Shown here piece by piece: positions 29,209 to 37,701 of a DNA stretch of 51,434 nt; the stretch's first letter is position 1, and every line of letters starts with the position of its first letter. A program made the position numbers and the translations under genes. The notes under the pieces were generated by a model. The model was not told the origin of the DNA and made no database searches. It saw nothing but the letters and a program-made list of their open reading frames with translations. Origin of the DNA: a bacterium (GTDB taxonomy: Bacteria; Zixibacteria; MSB-5A5; GN15; FEB-12); assembly GCA_029211095.1 (NCBI GenBank), contig JARGFS010000003.1, positions 1-51,434 on the forward strand, in the 5' to 3' direction.

Positions 29209-31211
29209 AGAGATTAATTGTCATAACTCTTCTGTTGTTAAGTGTGCCCCTTTCGGTGCGGGGAGGGGAGGCTGGTACCGAAACTCCCTTTGCGATGGGA
29301 GCAGGGGCGGCCGATATATCTCTCTCCGGTTCGGCAATCGCCAGTTCCGCCGGTTGGACGGCAGCTTACTGGAACCCTTCCCGGCTGGCCTCTATTCAGC
29401 AGACGGAGTTAGGGGGATTCCACACCCGACTTTTTGATAGCGATGTTTCTTATCAGTATTTGGGCGTTGCTCACCCAACCCTGGATTGGGGAACTTTTGG
29501 TTTTGGATTGTTCCGCCTGGGGATTGGCGGAATTGAGAAGCGGGATGCATCGAACCTGTACCTCGGCGATATCGAAGACAGCCGCCTGGGACTGCTCCTG
29601 GCCTATGGTCGGGTAATATCCAACTACCGGATTGGACTGGCCCTGTCAATGGAGCACCATTCCATAGACAACTACAAGTCAACTTCATCCCCCGGTCTCA
29701 ACCTGGCTGTTTCGCGGGCGTGGGAGATGGGTGGACGAATCAGGGGTGTTACGGCCGCTCTGGTCATGTACAACGTTTTGAGCCCATCGATGAAATTGGA
29801 TAATGAAGATGTGTCTCTGCCACTCTCCACCGGGGTTGGGGTAACCATTCCAGTACAGCCGAACAGAAATTGGGATCACCTGGTTAATCTCCATCTGACC
29901 TTAAATAAAGTTGATGCGCTGCCGGCCCAGATAGCAGTCGGTGTTGAGTACAGCGTAGGCAATTTGCTGACTCTGAGAGGCGGCGCCAACGATGGAAAGC
30001 TGACCTCCGGGGTCGGACTCAAGCTTATGTCGGTCGGGTTTGATTACGCCTTTGTGGATCGGGACCTCGGCACCCTCCATATGTTCAACCTGACCAGTTC
30101 GTTTGGGAAAAGCAAATCATCCAAACGACAGGAACGAGCGGCCCGCCGGGAACGGGAGTTTAATGAATTGATGTCGCAGCAGTTAACGGCCAGCAACGAG
30201 AAGATGCTGCAGCAGCTCCTGAATCGGGGAGAGGAAGCCCTTGAAGCGGGAGATTTGGAGAAGGCTGAAAGTCAGTATGATCGGGCTCTGTTCCTGGCCC
30301 GTTCTTCCGGTTCAGATACTGCTCAAATCTATTCGACTCTCAACGAGGTTCGCGAAAGATTGAGCGAAGTCCAGCGTTTGCAGCAGTACAACGACCGTCT
30401 TGACTCCGCCCAGGTGAATCTGGCCGCCCATGATTATCTTGCCGCTCGGTACTATGCATCATTGGCTCTTGAATTTGTGGAGAATTCTGATGAGGCTCAA
30501 CAGGTCATAAAGGAAGCCGAAGAAAGCCTGCGGCGTGAGAGCTCCCGCGAGGAGCTAATCAAGCAGCGCACACTCCTTTCTGACTCACTGGTCAGCTACG
30601 GACGCACTGACGAAGCCATCAATGTTCTTATGAGCCTGGTTGAGATAGCGCCGAATGACAACAGTATCCTTATGGCTCTTCGGAGAGCCCAGTTTGAGCG
30701 ACTCCGGGCGAAAGCTTCGCAGGCCTACAGCAATAAGCGGTTGAACAGCGCTCTGGTCAGTCTGGATTCAGCCCTCGGTTACTTCCCCGGACACCAGTGG
30801 TGCGAAGAGATGAAAAGCATGATCACCGGACAGATCAAGTCGATCGACCCCGGTCAGCCAACCAGAAAGTCCGGAAAAAAGACAGTTCTGAGCGCGGAAC
30901 TGCAAAAAGAAGTGTCGGACAGTTATAAGGAGGGGCAACGATTGTTTACTTCGGGGAACATGACCGCGGCTATCGAGAATTGGGAAAAGGTGGAACGGAT
31001 TTTGCCGGACTATGCCTCGGTCCGTGAGTATCTGATCAATGCCTACAAATTTGTCGGCGTCGAGCTGTATAGCCGGGGAGAGCTTGAGGAGGCGGTATCC
31101 ATCTGGAGAAAGGCAGCCTTCCTGCGGCCGGACAACCAGGAGATTGCCGAGTACATCAAGAGAACCGAAAACGAAATAAGAAAACTGAAAGAACTATCCT
31201 ATGAGCAGTAA
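29205..31211 (+). CDS. PorV/PorQ-like (UPF0164-type) outer-membrane beta-barrel protein with C-terminal TPR region
   Basis: Start MKRLIVITLLLLSVPLSVRG (29205) overlaps upstream stop (ATGA). 'FAMGAGAADISLSGSAIASSAGWTAAYWNPSRLASIQQTELGGFHTRLF'; TPR-like helical repeats from about residue 330. Confidence 0.8.
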   Translation: MKRLIVITLLLLSVPLSVRGGEAGTETPFAMGAGAADISLSGSAIASSAGWTAAYWNPSRLASIQQTELGGFHTRLFDSDVSYQYLGVAHPTLDWGTFGFGLFRLGIGGIEKRDASNLYLGDIEDSRLGLLLAYGRVISNYRIGLALSMEHHSIDNYKSTSSPGLNLAVSRAWEMGGRIRGVTAALVMYNVLSPSMKLDNEDVSLPLSTGVGVTIPVQPNRNWDHLVNLHLTLNKVDALPAQIAVGVEYSVGNLLTLRGGANDGKLTSGVGLKLMSVGFDYAFVDRDLGTLHMFNLTSSFGKSKSSKRQERAARREREFNELMSQQLTASNEKMLQQLLNRGEEALEAGDLEKAESQYDRALFLARSSGSDTAQIYSTLNEVRERLSEVQRLQQYNDRLDSAQVNLAAHDYLAARYYASLALEFVENSDEAQQVIKEAEESLRRESSREELIKQRTLLSDSLVSYGRTDEAINVLMSLVEIAPNDNSILMALRRAQFERLRAKASQAYSNKRLNSALVSLDSALGYFPGHQWCEEMKSMITGQIKSIDPGQPTRKSGKKTVLSAELQKEVSDSYKEGQRLFTSGNMTAAIENWEKVERILPDYASVREYLINAYKFVGVELYSRGELEEAVSIWRKAAFLRPDNQEIAEYIKRTENEIRKLKELSYEQ

Positions 31212-32787
31212 TTCCAGTGATGTCCTCCAGCAGGAGTGGCCGCAATCGTCGGAGTTTAAAAAATCGATCCGGATGGAGTTCTCCATATATATCTCTTCCA
31301 TGATTTTCCTCCTTATGATCATTGCCGGATCGGTCATTATGGATAGATATGTTGATTCGGTTACGCAGGCAGCGGCTGACAAACTTCTGGTACAGGCCCG
31401 TTCCTATTCCGGACCGGCGGGGAAGTTGATCATCTCAACCACCGGACCGGATGCGTTGCTACTTAACAATATCTGTAAGAAACTGGCTGCCGACAACTCG
31501 GACATTATATGGGTTGCTATTACCGGCCGCGAAGACACTCTTTTGGCTCATACCGATATTTCCAAAGTGGCCAAGGGGGGAAGTCTGACTCCGGTAATTG
31601 GGGGAGAATACCCCTCGCTATTGAGAAACGGAGAAGGTTTCAAGTTAGCTGATGAGACTATCAACATCTCTGTTCCTATTGCCGAAGGCGACGTCAAGAT
31701 TGGGCACCTTCACCTGTCTTCATCGGCAGCAAAAATCTCTGAGGCGCGACAGGACTCCATTGTCGCGGTGGCAACGATTTCGGTACTGGCTCTTCTTCTG
31801 GGTCTGCCTCTTATTATGATCGGGCTGCACCGAAAACTCAAACCGATCAGTACGATTACCGATCACCTCAAGGATATCAGATTTGATAACATTCAATTGG
31901 ATATCCCGGTTACCGGCCGCAATGAACTGGGCTACCTGGCTGAGACTCTTCGGGTCATGGGGGGAAAACTAAACGCCGCTCAGAAAGAGATGATTGAGGC
32001 TGAGAGGATTTCCCGCGAGTTTGAAATCGCCCGGGAGATTCAGTCCAGCATGCTTCCTTCGGCCATCCCGACCAACGATCATTACAGTTTCACCGGCTTC
32101 TATCGCAGCGCCAAGGAAGTGGGGGGAGATTACTACGATTTCATTAAACTAAGCGATACCAAAGTTGCCTTTCTGGTGGCCGATGTATCAGGAAAATCGT
32201 TGCCGGGCATGCTGGTCATGCTATTGACCAGAGATATTGTCAAGAAGCATTGCTACCGAACGCATGATCCGGTCTCGCTGATATGCAAAGTCAACCAGGA
32301 ACTGCTGGCTAACATCAAGAAGGGTATGTTTGTAACCATGTTCTATGGTGTGCTGGACTATTCAACCGGAACTTTCAGTTTTGCCTCGGCCGGGCACAAC
32401 CCTCTGATAGTTATGAACGATCACCAGGCGCCGCGCCTGATTAAGACCAAGGGATTCCCATTGGGAATGGTCCCTCCGGACCAATTTGACCGTCGGATAG
32501 AACGGGGCGAGATTGTTCTGAAGCCTCATGACTGGTTGGTCCAGTATACCGATGGTGTAAATGAAGCTCAGAATCAGGACCACCGGGAATATGGAATGGA
32601 TCGGCTGGTCACCCGGTTGCACAACTCTGTTATGTTCGGCCCGGAACAGATGATTGATGCAATTGTGGCAGATCTTGATCAATTTGTAGGTGAACAGCCA
32701 CAATTTGATGACATCACCCTGATAGCTATGAAATTTGGTTTGAAATCTGTCGATAGTAATTCTATGAAGAAGGAAGTGTGCTATTAA
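31201..32787 (+). CDS. Membrane PP2C-type (SpoIIE/RsbU-like) serine phosphatase with HAMP-like region
   Basis: N-terminal TM, HAMP-like 'LKPISTITDHLKDIRFDNIQLDIPVTGRNELGYLAETL', 'AREIQSSMLP...EVGGDYYDFIKL...VADVSGKSLPGMLVM', 'FDDITLIAMK'. Overlaps upstream stop. Confidence 0.92.
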   Translation: MSSNSSDVLQQEWPQSSEFKKSIRMEFSIYISSMIFLLMIIAGSVIMDRYVDSVTQAAADKLLVQARSYSGPAGKLIISTTGPDALLLNNICKKLAADNSDIIWVAITGREDTLLAHTDISKVAKGGSLTPVIGGEYPSLLRNGEGFKLADETINISVPIAEGDVKIGHLHLSSSAAKISEARQDSIVAVATISVLALLLGLPLIMIGLHRKLKPISTITDHLKDIRFDNIQLDIPVTGRNELGYLAETLRVMGGKLNAAQKEMIEAERISREFEIAREIQSSMLPSAIPTNDHYSFTGFYRSAKEVGGDYYDFIKLSDTKVAFLVADVSGKSLPGMLVMLLTRDIVKKHCYRTHDPVSLICKVNQELLANIKKGMFVTMFYGVLDYSTGTFSFASAGHNPLIVMNDHQAPRLIKTKGFPLGMVPPDQFDRRIERGEIVLKPHDWLVQYTDGVNEAQNQDHREYGMDRLVTRLHNSVMFGPEQMIDAIVADLDQFVGEQPQFDDITLIAMKFGLKSVDSNSMKKEVCY

Positions 32788-33551
32788 TGACTGTTGATTA
32801 CACAAAAAAGAAGATGCTCACATTGCCGGTAGAGATCGGATTTGAACATCAGCAGGAGTTTATCTCCAAATTGAAAGAGTCTGTCAGGCAGACTGAGCAT
32901 GATCTGCTTGTTGACTGTTCAAAAGTTGAACAGGTTACTTCGACCCATGTGAATATGCTCTGGAGAGCCTATTCGCTCTGCAAAGATTACGGTCTCAAGA
33001 TGACCTTGTGCAACCCTACCGAGGGCGTCATTCGGGTCCTCAACGCGCTCGATCTTGGCGACATGTTTTTTATCGAGCAAGGTCTGAAAGACTCAACCGG
33101 CGGGCAGACCAAAGCAACCGAATTTGCAGGTTTGGATGACAGCCTGGAACTGGAAATCAAACTTGAATCCAGGCAAATATCTCTGGGGCTAAAACGTCTG
33201 CAGGAGTTTTTGAGGAGAGTCTCCATCGCTCCCGCCATCCTGGTGGAGATAGAGACAATCTTCTACGAATTAGCTACCAATATAAATCTGCATAGTGGTC
33301 TTTCTAACGGCGATAGTCTGCATTGTTCTGTGGTACTAACTGACAAGAGAGTTACCCTGACCTTTGTCGATGCCGGGGTTCCGTTTGATCCCTCCTCTGT
33401 CGAAGTCGGGTACGATCCCAAGTCTATGATATCAAATTACAAGAAACGCGGACTGGGGCTGGTGATGATTCAACGGATGGCAGATTCTATCAGTTATGAA
33501 CGACGGAATGGCCAACAGAACGTTGTTACGGTTACGAAAGACGGGAGATAG
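32787..33551 (+). CDS. STAS domain fused to RsbW-like HATPase_c (anti-sigma-type serine kinase)
   Basis: ATG at 32787 inside upstream TAA (TAATG). N-term STAS-like 'HDLLVDCSKVEQVTSTHVNMLWRAYSLCKDYGLKMTLCNPTEGVIRVLNALDL'; C-term 'ETIFYELATNINLHSG' N-box and 'GLGLVMIQRMADSISYER' G-box. Confidence 0.85.
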   Translation: MTVDYTKKKMLTLPVEIGFEHQQEFISKLKESVRQTEHDLLVDCSKVEQVTSTHVNMLWRAYSLCKDYGLKMTLCNPTEGVIRVLNALDLGDMFFIEQGLKDSTGGQTKATEFAGLDDSLELEIKLESRQISLGLKRLQEFLRRVSIAPAILVEIETIFYELATNINLHSGLSNGDSLHCSVVLTDKRVTLTFVDAGVPFDPSSVEVGYDPKSMISNYKKRGLGLVMIQRMADSISYERRNGQQNVVTVTKDGR

Positions 33552-33554
33552 CCG

Positions 33555-33893
33555 ATGTCAGACAGTACCATAGTTCAGCAGCAGATTGATGACCATTCTC
33601 TCAACATTAAGACTTCGGAAGTTCTCGATAATAGCAATGCGCACGAGATGATTGAAGTGTTGACCGAGGCACACCAGAGAGGAATTGAAAACGTCACAAT
33701 TGATATGAGTGATCTCTGTTTTATCTCTTCCGCCGGAGTCGGGTCTATCCTTGGTACGGTTGAGCTCTTTCGTGAAACGGGTGGAGATATCCATCTTTGC
33801 AACCTGAGACCGCCCGTGACCCATGTGCTCGAAGTGCTTGATCTGACTGACTATCTGACGGTGCAGAGCGAAGTGAAGGAAGCTGTTGACTAA
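33555..33893 (+). CDS. STAS domain protein (anti-sigma factor antagonist-like)
   Basis: 'NVTIDMSDLCFISSAGVGSILGTVELFRETGGDIHLCNLRPPVTHVLEVLDLTDYL'; candidate phospho-Ser in DLCFISSAG. Confidence 0.93.
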   Translation: MSDSTIVQQQIDDHSLNIKTSEVLDNSNAHEMIEVLTEAHQRGIENVTIDMSDLCFISSAGVGSILGTVELFRETGGDIHLCNLRPPVTHVLEVLDLTDYLTVQSEVKEAVD

Positions 33894-33906
33894 ACAGTCA
33901 TCTTGA

Positions 33907-35583
33907 GTGAATGGAATGACACCAGAAACAAGACAATTTATAGACAACTACACCGGCGATGAGCTCTCCTTCAAGCGCAATATGATGGCTCTTGATGCTC
34001 TGTCCAAGCTGGCCCGCCGTTTCTCCAACCATCCCGATCTGCAGCACCTCTCTTCATTGCTGCTGCTCACCCTGGCCGGTCAGTTTTCAATCAGCAGTGC
34101 CTTTGCTCTCTACTGTGACCCCAGCCTGTCTGAGTCCGGTTTGGCCTATATGGGACTGGGTAAATTTATGGACCACTCGGACCTGAGAGAGATTACCATC
34201 CCCGATTGTATACGTGAACATTTTGTCTCTCACCCGGACCCGGTTCAAGTAGACGAATATGAATCCATGGTAGCGTGCCAGGAGATAAAGGAACTGTTGG
34301 TAGCCAATCAGGTTAAGGTTGTAGTCCCGCTAGTGCATAAAGATGGTTTGATTGGCATCCTCGGTCTCGGCGAGAAAGTTACTAAAAAAGAGTTTGAAAA
34401 TAACGACCTGGAGATTCTGAGTACGCTGGCGCATTCCCTCACTCCCTTTATCTCCAACTCAATACTTTTCAGGGAGCTGTCCGACCTGAATTGCTGGTAT
34501 GTTGACATCCTGAGTTCAGTCAAGCAGGCTGTTCTCATCTTTGATAGTGACTATCGATTGAAACTGGCCAATCTCTCTGCTGCCAGCATTTTGGAAAAAC
34601 TACGCGAAGATGCCGCTGTCATTGGCAACAATAAGCCAACCATTGACGAGCTATTCTCCCAATCAGCCTTTCCCGGTTGGTCAAGCCGTATCAAAAACGC
34701 CCACATTCTGGGAGCAGCCGGAACACTTGAAAATCTGGTTGCCTGCGTTGGGGAGGACGAGCTGATTTTCAATGTCCGGACGGGCAGTTTCAAAAGAGAC
34801 AACCGCTCAGAGTTCGACATCTTTGTTACGCTCGATGACGTCACTGACCAGAAGGCGAGTGAGCAACGTCTTTTTGAGGTAGAGAAATTTGCTGAAAAAG
34901 GAGTTATGGCCTCAACCATCTCCCATGAATTGAATAACTTCCTCGGCCTCATCCTGGGTGGAACAGAACTGGCCGGTATGGCTCTGGCCAAAGGGAACAC
35001 CGAGAAGGTCGCCGCTACCCTGGAAAAGATCAAAAAGAACGTCGGAAAGATGGAACGGTTCACGGCCGGATTGGTCGACTATACGCGGCTGAACACTAAG
35101 AAGAGTGAAACGAATCTCAACAGTGTCATAACCGATGTGTTATCGTTTGTTGCCGTTCAAAAGAAATTCACTCGTATTGCCATTACCACGGAACTGGCCA
35201 AAGAAATTCCTCCCTTTGTTGTCGATGCCGATCAGATGTCACAGTTGATTATGAACCTGGTGAACAATGCCGCCGATGCCATCATAGATTCCCGCAAACC
35301 GACCAGGAAGATAGCCGTCTCAACCAGATTTGAGAACGGGAATGTTATCCTGGAAATATCGGACAATGGAAAGGGGATTGATCCGGAACTCAAGGGTAAA
35401 CTGTTCAAAGCTCACTTCACTACCAAGGAAAAAGGGCATGGCTACGGGCTGGTCACCTGCTCAAAAATCATTGATAACCACAAAGGGAAAATTGAGATTG
35501 AATCCGAGGTTGGCCAGGGGGCTACTTTCAGACTCTCCTTCCCGGTTGATCAATCAGTCGAGTCACAGCCCTCGGCCGTCTGA
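33907..35583 (+). CDS. GAF/PAS sensor histidine kinase, no receiver domain
   Basis: GAF-like N-term; H-box 'ASTISHELNNFLGLILGGTELA'; N-box 'QLIMNLVNNAADAI'; 'EISDNGKGI', 'TTKEKGHGYGLVTCSKIIDNHKG'. Confidence 0.92.
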   Translation: MNGMTPETRQFIDNYTGDELSFKRNMMALDALSKLARRFSNHPDLQHLSSLLLLTLAGQFSISSAFALYCDPSLSESGLAYMGLGKFMDHSDLREITIPDCIREHFVSHPDPVQVDEYESMVACQEIKELLVANQVKVVVPLVHKDGLIGILGLGEKVTKKEFENNDLEILSTLAHSLTPFISNSILFRELSDLNCWYVDILSSVKQAVLIFDSDYRLKLANLSAASILEKLREDAAVIGNNKPTIDELFSQSAFPGWSSRIKNAHILGAAGTLENLVACVGEDELIFNVRTGSFKRDNRSEFDIFVTLDDVTDQKASEQRLFEVEKFAEKGVMASTISHELNNFLGLILGGTELAGMALAKGNTEKVAATLEKIKKNVGKMERFTAGLVDYTRLNTKKSETNLNSVITDVLSFVAVQKKFTRIAITTELAKEIPPFVVDADQMSQLIMNLVNNAADAIIDSRKPTRKIAVSTRFENGNVILEISDNGKGIDPELKGKLFKAHFTTKEKGHGYGLVTCSKIIDNHKGKIEIESEVGQGATFRLSFPVDQSVESQPSAV

Positions 35584-35631
35584 GTTTTCTGGAGATCGCT
35601 TTTCTTTCGTATAGGGAGACTCTGTCCCTGC

Positions 35632-37413
35632 TCAAAAGGCGGGACAGTCGGTTGGAGCGGGCCCGCTGCCAAAAATATAATCCACCAGGTAGGTCAAATC
35701 ACTGATATTGAGCTCTTCACCCGAATCACCGTTGCTGTTTGATTCCAGCGGACAGGCCGGTTCCGGTCCTCCACTAAAGAGATACTCCACCAGATAAGTG
35801 AGATCGGTGATACTGATTTCATCGAGCGGATCACTGTCGACATTGCCGCGCTGCCCCCGGCAGCAGGAAGGAGGGAGGCCGACATAAAGATCGGCCAGCA
35901 GACCGGCCGGGTCACAGGAAGTTGATTGAATAACTATTTTGACTTCAGTATTGCTTCCATCGTACGAAGTTGCCGAAGGCGCCGACAGGCTGTCAAAGGT
36001 CCCGCCCAGCCAGAGGTCTCCCGGCGAGTTATCTTCCATCCCGTCAAACTCTTCCAGATCGACCCAGCGATGCAAGTCATTCGAATTAGTTGAGCGGCTG
36101 TCGTCAATATGCCAGATGGCCGCGCCGCAGCCCGGGATGAGAGAATCAAATCCTATCTGCCTTCGGTATTCCAGCAGGAAATATTCATTTCCGCCAGCGC
36201 CGCTATTCCAGAGCTTGTATACCGCTTGATTCTGCTCTACATCCACCAGGGTTTCATCCCACAGATCAACTCCAACATTAATGGGGGTCAGCCAGTTCAG
36301 GCGGTCTTTGCACCAGGCGCTCAGATGGGCCGGTACAGCGCCAGCTCCGTTCCAGGTTCCTCCGGCCATATTGCACCAGGAACCAATCCCGTTACTGCTG
36401 CCATCGGTATCATACAAATCCGGCAGGCCCAGGGCATGTCCGTACTCATGGCAGAAGACGCCGATCGTTGAAATCCCGGACCAGAGCATTTCCGGCTCCA
36501 TAGTGTAGCCGTTGATTGTCTTTCCATCGGCAACCACCGCCGGCAATCCGGCACAGGTAAAGCACCAGGCGTGTGACCAGGGATAACCATTGTTACCTGT
36601 TTCCGCTCCCGGTCCGGCGTGTACTACAAAAAGCCCGTCCACGTTGCCATCGTTGTCATTGTCAAAAGGAGCAAAGTCAACTCCGGCATTTTCAGCCGCT
36701 ATGACCGCCTCCCGCGCCAGTTCAGCCGAGGCTCCCCAATTACTACCATCATTGTACCCATAATAGGAACGATTGTGCGAAGCTGTGTACCAACCAACGA
36801 CAATCCCGTTAACCCCAAACTGGCCGTATGAGACTTCCTGGAAATAGTCATTGACACTCCCATACTCGTTAAACCCGACCCGGTTCATTAGTTCATCAAA
36901 GTTGTCGGTGGAGAATACGGTATCTTCGTCCGGGAATTTTACCATGATGACCAAAATGTCAGCAATACTCAATATCCGGCTGTCGCCGTTGGTTGAGGTC
37001 AAATCAAATTGGTCAAGTCCCTCAAGAGTGGGGACCAATCGTTCCGCATTGGCCGCCAGTCTTTTCGGATACTCATTGGGGTCGGTTGATTTACTGACTA
37101 TCCCCCGGACAGAATTCGTGACTCGCTCTTGTGAGGGCTGCAAATTCCCCTGTTCATCCAGAACGGCATAACAATACCAGCCCTGGCTGTCCCGGACGAC
37201 GGTGTAGTCTTCCATTGTCACATAGCGGCCGTTTCGCTCATCACCAATCGGTCTAAATTCCAGAATCGTTCCATCAGGCTGGGTAACCTCAAAGGTCTCG
37301 CCTTGATAAGCGGGGACAGCCGAAGTTGTGGAGGCAAGAGAGACAAAAAACAGCGATAGGGCTGCAAAGAAATATGAGAGTGGTTTCCTGTTAGGTCCGG
37401 CGGGCTGTCTCAA
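35632..37413 (-). CDS. Secreted M6-family metalloprotease with dockerin-like C-terminus
   Basis: 'FCHEYGHALGLPDLYDTDG' zinc motif; dockerin-like 'ISITDLTYLVEYLFSGGPEPACP' and 'LNISDLTYLVDYIFGSGPAPTDCPAF'. Confidence 0.92.
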   Translation of the reverse strand: MRQPAGPNRKPLSYFFAALSLFFVSLASTTSAVPAYQGETFEVTQPDGTILEFRPIGDERNGRYVTMEDYTVVRDSQGWYCYAVLDEQGNLQPSQERVTNSVRGIVSKSTDPNEYPKRLAANAERLVPTLEGLDQFDLTSTNGDSRILSIADILVIMVKFPDEDTVFSTDNFDELMNRVGFNEYGSVNDYFQEVSYGQFGVNGIVVGWYTASHNRSYYGYNDGSNWGASAELAREAVIAAENAGVDFAPFDNDNDGNVDGLFVVHAGPGAETGNNGYPWSHAWCFTCAGLPAVVADGKTINGYTMEPEMLWSGISTIGVFCHEYGHALGLPDLYDTDGSSNGIGSWCNMAGGTWNGAGAVPAHLSAWCKDRLNWLTPINVGVDLWDETLVDVEQNQAVYKLWNSGAGGNEYFLLEYRRQIGFDSLIPGCGAAIWHIDDSRSTNSNDLHRWVDLEEFDGMEDNSPGDLWLGGTFDSLSAPSATSYDGSNTEVKIVIQSTSCDPAGLLADLYVGLPPSCCRGQRGNVDSDPLDEISITDLTYLVEYLFSGGPEPACPLESNSNGDSGEELNISDLTYLVDYIFGSGPAPTDCPAF

Positions 37414-37701
37414 TGCTCAACCTCCAATGGTGTAAGGCAAGTAAACAAGTTGCGGTCTTTCATTCAAGAGAACAGAATTGTCGGAGTAGGTTCGGTCTCT
37501 TTGATTGGGTAAAATATACTAAATCCTGCCAATTTTCAAAGCATCATTTCATCACCTGTCGGCGGTCTGGAATTGAAAATTGATGTCAACCGACCTCAGG
37601 CCAAAAATCAGAAATCGCTTGAAAACGGTAGAGGACCTGCTTAATTTTCGGAACATTTTATAGTTTATCCCACTGTCGGGCCATTACTTCAGGAGGTGTT
37701 T

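Noticed and set aside
31194-31382. 62-aa minus-strand ORF at the PorV/SpoIIE junction
   Set aside because: Antisense across two overlapping, well-supported genes.
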